From Archegozetes longisetosus (taxonomy: Eukaryota > Arthropoda > Arachnida > Sarcoptiformes > Trhypochthoniidae): 64,000 nt of DNA. Positions 58,090 through 64,000 of this stretch are shown one piece after another (the stretch's first letter is position 1; each line of letters starts with the position of its first letter). The stretch spans positions 868,001 through 932,000 of the forward strand of contig JAEMBT020000002.1 of NCBI GenBank assembly GCA_018873245.2. Direction: 5' to 3'. Below the pieces are notes generated by a model that saw nothing but the letters and a program-made list of their open reading frames with translations, was not told the origin of the DNA and did no database searches. Position numbers and translations under genes: made by a program.

Positions 58090-59432
58090 TTATTCTGGCT
58101 TCAAACTGTCGAGTATATCAATCAATGGTAACATAAATGATTTAGTTCTCTTCTGATTCTTGCGCTTCGACGGGGGTTCAATCAATTTCTGGCACTTATC
58201 GCTACCTATGGAGGAAAATTTGAGTTCAATTTAAATATATAAATAACAAAATGAATAAAAACAAATATAACTTGATTTAAAATCAACCTTCAGTCCAATC
58301 ACCACAAACCAAATCAACACCTCCCTGAAAAAATTGTTTAATGAAATCATGTATTGTTTCCATGTGATGACCGCCACATTCTGGGAATTTACTTCCACGT
58401 TCTGTTATGCAATCGAATAGTTTGTAATATTCGCTATAATAAAAAGAAAATTATGTCTCGAAAATAACTATTTCTCATAACTTTAAGTCTATACATGTTA
58501 TCGAATATGTTTCTTAAACTTTTTGTACTCAACAAAGATTTTCTGTCTACTAAAAATTCTTAAGCTGTATTATATTTAAGGTAGAAGTTGAAGGGTTTTG
58601 AGTAGCTTCTTCATTAACTGAAAATATAATCTGAATATATTATCAATTTTGTTTATAAGCTGTCTGAGTGAGAATATATTTGAACTACTTGATGATTTAC
58701 TCTAACTTGAACCTAAGTTATTCTTGGCATTCATTTACGGCCTTTTGACAAACCATTCAAAATAAACGATATAAGTGAACGCGATTTTGAACAATAGTGA
58801 AAACCTTAAAGAGTAAACTACTAGTTTTATAAATATAAAATTTAGAATTTATATGAAATATGAAAGATCATCTGAATAGTGAAAAAAATTTTTTCCATAC
58901 CAACAGATATGAGGTATTCTCAGCTTTTCTTCGGCGTTCTGTATACCCAATAGTTTGTCGATGTATTCAACATTACATTTATTAAATTCATTCGATCCTC
59001 TATTACCACAAGGAGAAAGAGCCATAAGGTTTCTTAATCTTTTAGAGTCTTTCTTGCATAAGCTGTTTATCATAGCTTTTACTGTATATAAGACGACCGC
59101 AGTCACTTGTTTTGGCAGATTTTGCATACATTTATTCTTATAGTTCTCAATCTGAAGAACCATTCGAAAATTTTCACTATCAATTTGAGACCAATTAGTT
59201 TTAATAAAAAGTTTTCCAGATTTTAAAGAAATATTTTCTGTTTACTCGATACTTACTCGCAATAAGTCTTCAGCTGTTGCCTATTTGAAGGATAACTTCT
59301 GCCAGAATTACCAACTGTCATGATTTTGGCCACATTCGAGTCCATCATATGAAGCGTCTCATTATTGCAAATGATCTTCTGGTTAATAACAGAATTAACG
59401 CTCACAAGCAAAATGAAAATCTTCAGAGTCAT
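58090..59432 (-). CDS. 12-Cys secreted family, copy N (237 aa)
   Basis: Exons 59432-59257, 59176-58901, 58433-58288 and 58205-58090 total 714 nt in frame. The signal peptide (MTLKIFILLVSVNSVIN) is followed by KIIC, MTVGNSGRSYP and TYC; NYKNKC, LPKQVTAVVLYTV, SLCKKDSKRLR, SPCGNRGS, FNKC, DKLLGIQNA and IPHIC; TG|C; FDCITERG, PEC, LVCGDWTE; then SDKC and KRKNQKRTKSF with LPLIDIL. All 12 cysteines are kept. It is the nearest relative of copy M (same exon layout, nearly the same exon 3), separated from it by about 8 kb of transposons, so the pair looks like a recent duplication. Confidence 0.9.
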
Positions 59433-59434
59433 TT

Positions 59435-60870
59435 CTTATTAATTATCTGTATTTTTATGAAAAAGATAAAGAAAAGTCCAAATAAAACCTTGAAAGAAAT
59501 CTATTTTGAAATACTTAAGTTTTATCCACTAAAAATTTTAAAATTATACTAAGATCGAAGTTTCGTTCTTGTCTAAAAGTTTTTATAGCTGTGATAACCA
59601 ATAATATTGACTCTAAAAATAAGTTATTTATGTTTTCTGAGGAAAATTTTCAAACTTCTAATTTTCGTTATTCGACATCAGATTCCTTCACGTCCATCAT
59701 TACCACCAAATGGTTTTTCATGATAGTTCGAATCCTATTTGAACGAATGAAAATTTCCAAAATACTCTATAATAAACTTATTGAGAAAACCTTTTAGTTT
59801 TAATAGTTATGACAAAATTTCATTTGAATAATGGTCCCAAACAGGGTAACCAACTTTTTAGACATAAAATAATTAAATTCTCGGGCTTGTCAGCCTACAT
59901 AAAGAGATTCCCTTTATATCATATTCACAAGAAAAACGCACATGCCTAGTAAGTCTCAATAAAATTATGAGAATTTTACTGGAATTAGCACTTTATGGAC
60001 ACAAGATATGATCTATCCAAATATTTCTCAAAAGAATGAAGTTTTTCCCTTGGTCAGTCAGTCAAGTTTCGAGTATAATTTCGAGTATTCCGTTTCAAAT
60101 GTTAGTTTTCACTAAATTGTTTGAACAGCTAGTTGCTTATTTAGAAACTGGAAGGCTGGTAACCCTGATTAAAAAATGGTATTTTATAACCGAAAAATAG
60201 CTTTTCAGCAACAATCCAACGGTTTCAGACGAAACGGTGAGCAATCATTTGTTTCTTCATGTCATAAGGCATTAATTGATATCAAACTAAAAATAGTACA
60301 ATAATATCAAAACTAATAAAGACAGATGAAATCTATGGTAGATAACGGAAAATGGTAATATATATAGTAACATCGCCTCAACTTTAAACTTAGACAACCT
60401 TGTGCTTGAATTTTTAAATATTATATAATATGCCTGAATACGAGTTTTCTACTTGCAATATAAGATTTATCTTGTTCTTTAATCTTATGTCATTGGTAAT
60501 GGAAAGCTATTTATTTTTTGCTTCACTAACATTGAAGAATATGACATAATGAGGACTAATTTACAGGTTCTTCTTGACTCCCAAATGTCACTCAAATTTC
60601 CCTAATTGAAGTGAAAATTCATTTTTCATTAACGGTTATGTAACATTTCTGTCTTATGTCACAGACTAATTAAATTCTGTTAAAATATTAATTTCACTTT
60701 CATTCAAGTTTTTTTTAATATCACATAAAATCTTGATGAAAACTGTTACAAAGATAACAAGTTTTTGTACACAACATAAAGTATGTTTTGTAAATATATT
60801 TTTGCTTTTCAAAAAAAATTTATTTCATAATAAACATATTTTCGCATAAGACATAGCTTTTGACACTAAG
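59435..60870. other. Spacer between copies N and O
   Basis: No supported gene; small plus-strand frames (59349-59797) partly overlap copy N on the other strand and show no motif. Confidence 0.35.
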
Positions 60871-60876
60871 CATCAT

Positions 60877-62831
60877 TCAGACATAATCTCCGATATCTTT
60901 CAAAATACCTAACAACGGTGGTACAAAAGACTTTGGTTTGCGGACACCAGTAAAGTTTAATTTCGGTATTTCTCGGATAACTTTATTGCACCGATCACTT
61001 GCTGTAGAAAAGTTTAAGATTTTATTAAAATATTGATTCAAAAAATGAATGTTTGAATAGAATATTAGTTACCGTCTAAATAATCAAAACACATAAGATT
61101 CAAAATCTCTCCGAACATATCCAACGCGTATCTTTCGACAAAGTCTATTGTACGTTTTGTGCAAATTTTCAACTCTTCGGCTTCTGATTTGAAGCATTCG
61201 CGAAGTAAATTGAACTCACTTTATTAACAAAAATGAAAAAATAAGTCAATATAACTCATAAAAGATATAACTTATAAAAGATTTTTTAAAAAAGCAATGT
61301 TACGCAAAATGAACTATTAATTTATGAACATGTGCCAATAATGCATCGCCTAATAGGTTAGATATAAAACCTCTGGTTACCTTGGGAACAGGAGCATCTC
61401 TGTAGTTTAGACACTAGATATAACCAGATTTTACTTTGAAGGTATCAATGGTCTACGTGATACTTAAGATGGATCTTAGCCTTATGCCAAAATTGGCATG
61501 AAAGCTTGCCTAAATTTTACAAGTTTTTCTTACTAAACAGATTGAGTATTCTGGAAAATTCTACAGTGAAGAATTTTCAAAAATGTCGGTTAAATTTTCG
61601 AGTTTTGAGAAAATTTGTTTTCTAAACACCATTTTGGCCCCATAAGATTTCGATAAATTCCGAAATGACTCCCTCTAAGGCATCGGACTTGGCAAACTGT
61701 TATGCTAATAGCAAATTTACTGAAGTTTAGTGTTACACAACAATCAGCATAATTAAATTACCAACTAGTTTTCTTGAAGTATTTGCAAAGTGAATAGTTG
61801 GAAAGTTGTTTCATTAAGTAGTTTGAACTGCTTGTCTAACTTTGTTGTACAAACCAAAATTTCTTTAATAGGTTCGAGTTTTCGCAAGTACCAAAAGCTC
61901 GGAATTATAAGAGCTTAAAAATAAATTGAAAATTAGAATCTTATATAGCATACCAACAAAGCATTGGAATCTTTCTTTTGTGATCGGGAGACGCTCTAAT
62001 AGACATTTCTCTCTCAACAAAATTTTGATAGCATTTTCTAAGTCCAGGTCGGGCTGCGTTTCCACAAGAGGCAGCCTTTATTATTTCCCGAGCCTTATTG
62101 GATAGGCGACCACTTTTGCAAATCAGACCGATTTCATTAGTTAATGGATGAAAGATTACTTGTATTGCTTTTTGAGTGAATTCAGTCAAACAATGCTTAG
62201 CGAAACCCAATACAAAACTCGCGCTTTTTATGCCTGAGTTACAAAATTGTCTCAACTCTCTCTGACTGGTCGGAAAATGGCTCGTAATTAATTTGTGTGT
62301 GAATGAGTCCAATCGTTCTTCAGTTCGGTTATCGCAAACCACACGCTGTGATTTACCGAAAATGCTTCGATCAAAGAACGAGTCCTTACTTTTTGCAGTA
62401 TTTCGTTGAGTATTGGTTTCTAAAACTAAAAAAATAATTCTTACAAGTTTTTCTCAAAGTTCAATTTTGATGAAATACCTAAGTAAACATTTTTCTCATC
62501 TGTTCTCAAAACTACTGAAACTTCTGAAAGCTTTTAAGGAGCAAAGATTTTTATGAAGTTTCAATATAAAACATTTCGCATTAACAGATTGATAGAAATA
62601 ATTTAAATGGAAAATTTATGAAAGCTTCTTGGTGATCATTACATCTTAGAAATTCTATTTCATTTTAAGCCCTAAAATGTCTTTAAATCAACTTAAAGAA
62701 TCTTTCAATATTTTCAATATAAGACAATTTCTATCGATAGATTAACAGAGATAAAAAGTATTGAAAACTTTTCTCTTACCTAAAAATGATGTGTAAAACA
62801 ATATACACAAACAAAATAATGCTTTACTCAT
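60877..62831 (-). CDS. 12-Cys secreted family, copy O (262 aa), divergent layout
   Basis: Exons 62831-62780, 62419-61954, 61218-61073 and 61001-60877 total 789 nt in frame. The first exon is only a signal peptide (MSKALFCLCILFYTSFLG) and splices in phase 1. The second exon holds what other copies split over exons 1 and 2: a longer linker (SKDSFFDRS), VVC, LITSHFPTSQRE in place of the GNSGRKFP motif, QFC, AKHC, FTQKAIQVIF, LICKSGR, SCGNAAR, RKC and IPMLC. Then TG|T, RECFKSE, KIC, LMCFDYLD, SDRC and a weaker tail (VRKPKSFVPPLLGIL). All 12 cysteines survive although the sequence is the most divergent of the cluster. It may be an older or specialised member. Confidence 0.85.
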
Positions 62832-62834
62832 TTT

Positions 62835-64000
62835 GTTGAATAGATTAAAGTATTGTATCACTTTCACTATTAACTTATTTCTCGATTGAAGGGAAAAGTG
62901 TTTTACATAAACACCTAATAAATTGCAAATCTTAAACTGGTCGCCAAATTTTGTAAGAGTTCTTAAATTCTGAAATAACTGCTTATTACTGGATGAGGTA
63001 ATTTACCAAAACAAGTTTGGGCTAAGAAAATTATAAATTCATTATTTCATTCAAGTTCAAGCATTTAACACAGTTTTCAAATAGGTTTATAAGAATTTCT
63101 GCAATAAGAACAACAAATCTGATAAAGTACTCAAAACTTTATATAATTTCTTATTTATCTATAGATCTGTTTATTTTCTCGTTACTACTGAAGGAGAATT
63201 TGTTTTGACAATCAGACAGACATTCAAATGTGTATTTAACCGATTATCGGGTTTTTTTAACTTTATTTAAGACACGATTACCTTCAAAAGTTTGGACTGA
63301 ACTAAACCTTTTATTTATGAGTGTCTATAATTATGAGTTAGTTTTCCTTAGAGTCATTAAGACATTACCTATTTCTAGCTAACTGGTAATTAAGCTCAAA
63401 ATTCTCTTTGTTCGAAGGGTGTTACTAATGAGGGATTTTATTTTAACTATTCTTCACAACAGTCTAATATTTGATTCAAAATTTTAAATTTTATTAACTA
63501 AATAGTCTACTGCAAAAACAGTATGCTCACTAGCAAATGCGCATGCGGTTCAACCTAATAGCAAATTTGATAAGACATAAATTTTCCTATGGTTTGATAT
63601 CACTTTTTTTGATCTTTATTTATATCGGAGTCGTCTGAGCTAATAATCGTCTAAAATGTTATTCAAAGCTTAAATTATTTGATTGTTTCAAAATTCGTTT
63701 GAACCTAAAAAATATGCTTTCTTTAAACAAAGCAATGACTGCCTTATATATATACATAACTTGAATGTGACTTATTAGTTTGAAATTAATCTAATTTGAA
63801 GACTCAAAAAATGATGTTAAATTATAATAAAATTGATGTCTTATCAAATTTACTACTAAATTGAATTGCACGCACTTTTGTTGGTGGGTCTACAAGTCAC
63901 TGTTTTTATGACGTTCACTTATCGTATTCTTATAGGAAACTTTTTATGCTCCAAGTTATAAATAAGTTCTATCAAAGAAAAAAATGAATTATTATTGATT
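62835..64000. other. Right-end spacer
   Basis: Upstream of copy O to the window edge. No gene or complete element seen. A CACTTATCGTATTCTTATAG segment near 63916 resembles one arm of the foldback in intron 3 of copy E. Confidence 0.3.

Overview
The window is very AT-rich eukaryotic DNA with short spliced exons, GT/AG introns and dense DNA transposons. Nothing in it looks bacterial or plasmid-like. The coding content (a tandem family of small cysteine-rich secreted proteins, one Na+/K+-ATPase beta-like gene, hAT, Tc1/mariner and DUF7869-type transposons, TA-flanked MITEs) fits an arthropod. A mite or other chelicerate is my guess from overall look only.

The main content is a tandem gene family spread over the whole window. 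I assembled its exons by hand from reading frame, intron phase and shared motifs. The standard gene has exon 1 (signal peptide, first Cys, a G[ND]xxRKFP-like motif, second Cys, phase-2 donor), exon 2 (six cysteines, an I-P-x-x-C motif, and an intron that splits a Cys codon TG|T or TG|C), then exon 3, sometimes split into 3 and 4 (four cysteines and a basic tail like NQRRTKSF followed by a hydrophobic P-L-I end). The mature protein has 12 conserved cysteines. Ten loci read through as complete proteins of about 237-267 aa: C (18074-19426), E (19865-23315), F (25085-26953), H/G (30010-33529), J (40404-41448), K (44039-45611, the only one on +), L (46112-47276), M (48779-49819), N (58090-59432) and O (60877-62831). 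One is cut by the left edge (A, 1-748). Three are broken: relic P (8059-8234), B (13604-14735) and I (38387-38888). I do not recognise a named family.

The only other host-like gene is an intronless Na+/K+-ATPase beta-like ORF at 9946-10761 (-).

The rest is mobile DNA. Four hAT elements are each bounded by terminal inverted repeats (TIRs) and an exact 8-bp target duplication: 3309-6041, 20764-21482, 34594-35331 and 52546-53113. The first carries a nearly full but frameshifted transposase. Two of the short ones keep only the C-terminal dimerisation region. A degraded DDE transposon of the DUF7869 type fills 54648-57731. Tc1/mariner-like elements and palindromic MITEs with TA duplications sit between genes, in introns and inside one another, notably the tandem trio at 35945-37248 and the nest at 50187-52505.

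The picture is a birth-and-death cluster of secreted 12-Cys proteins, rearranged by transposons, with correlated gain and loss of cysteine pairs and several changes of intron layout.
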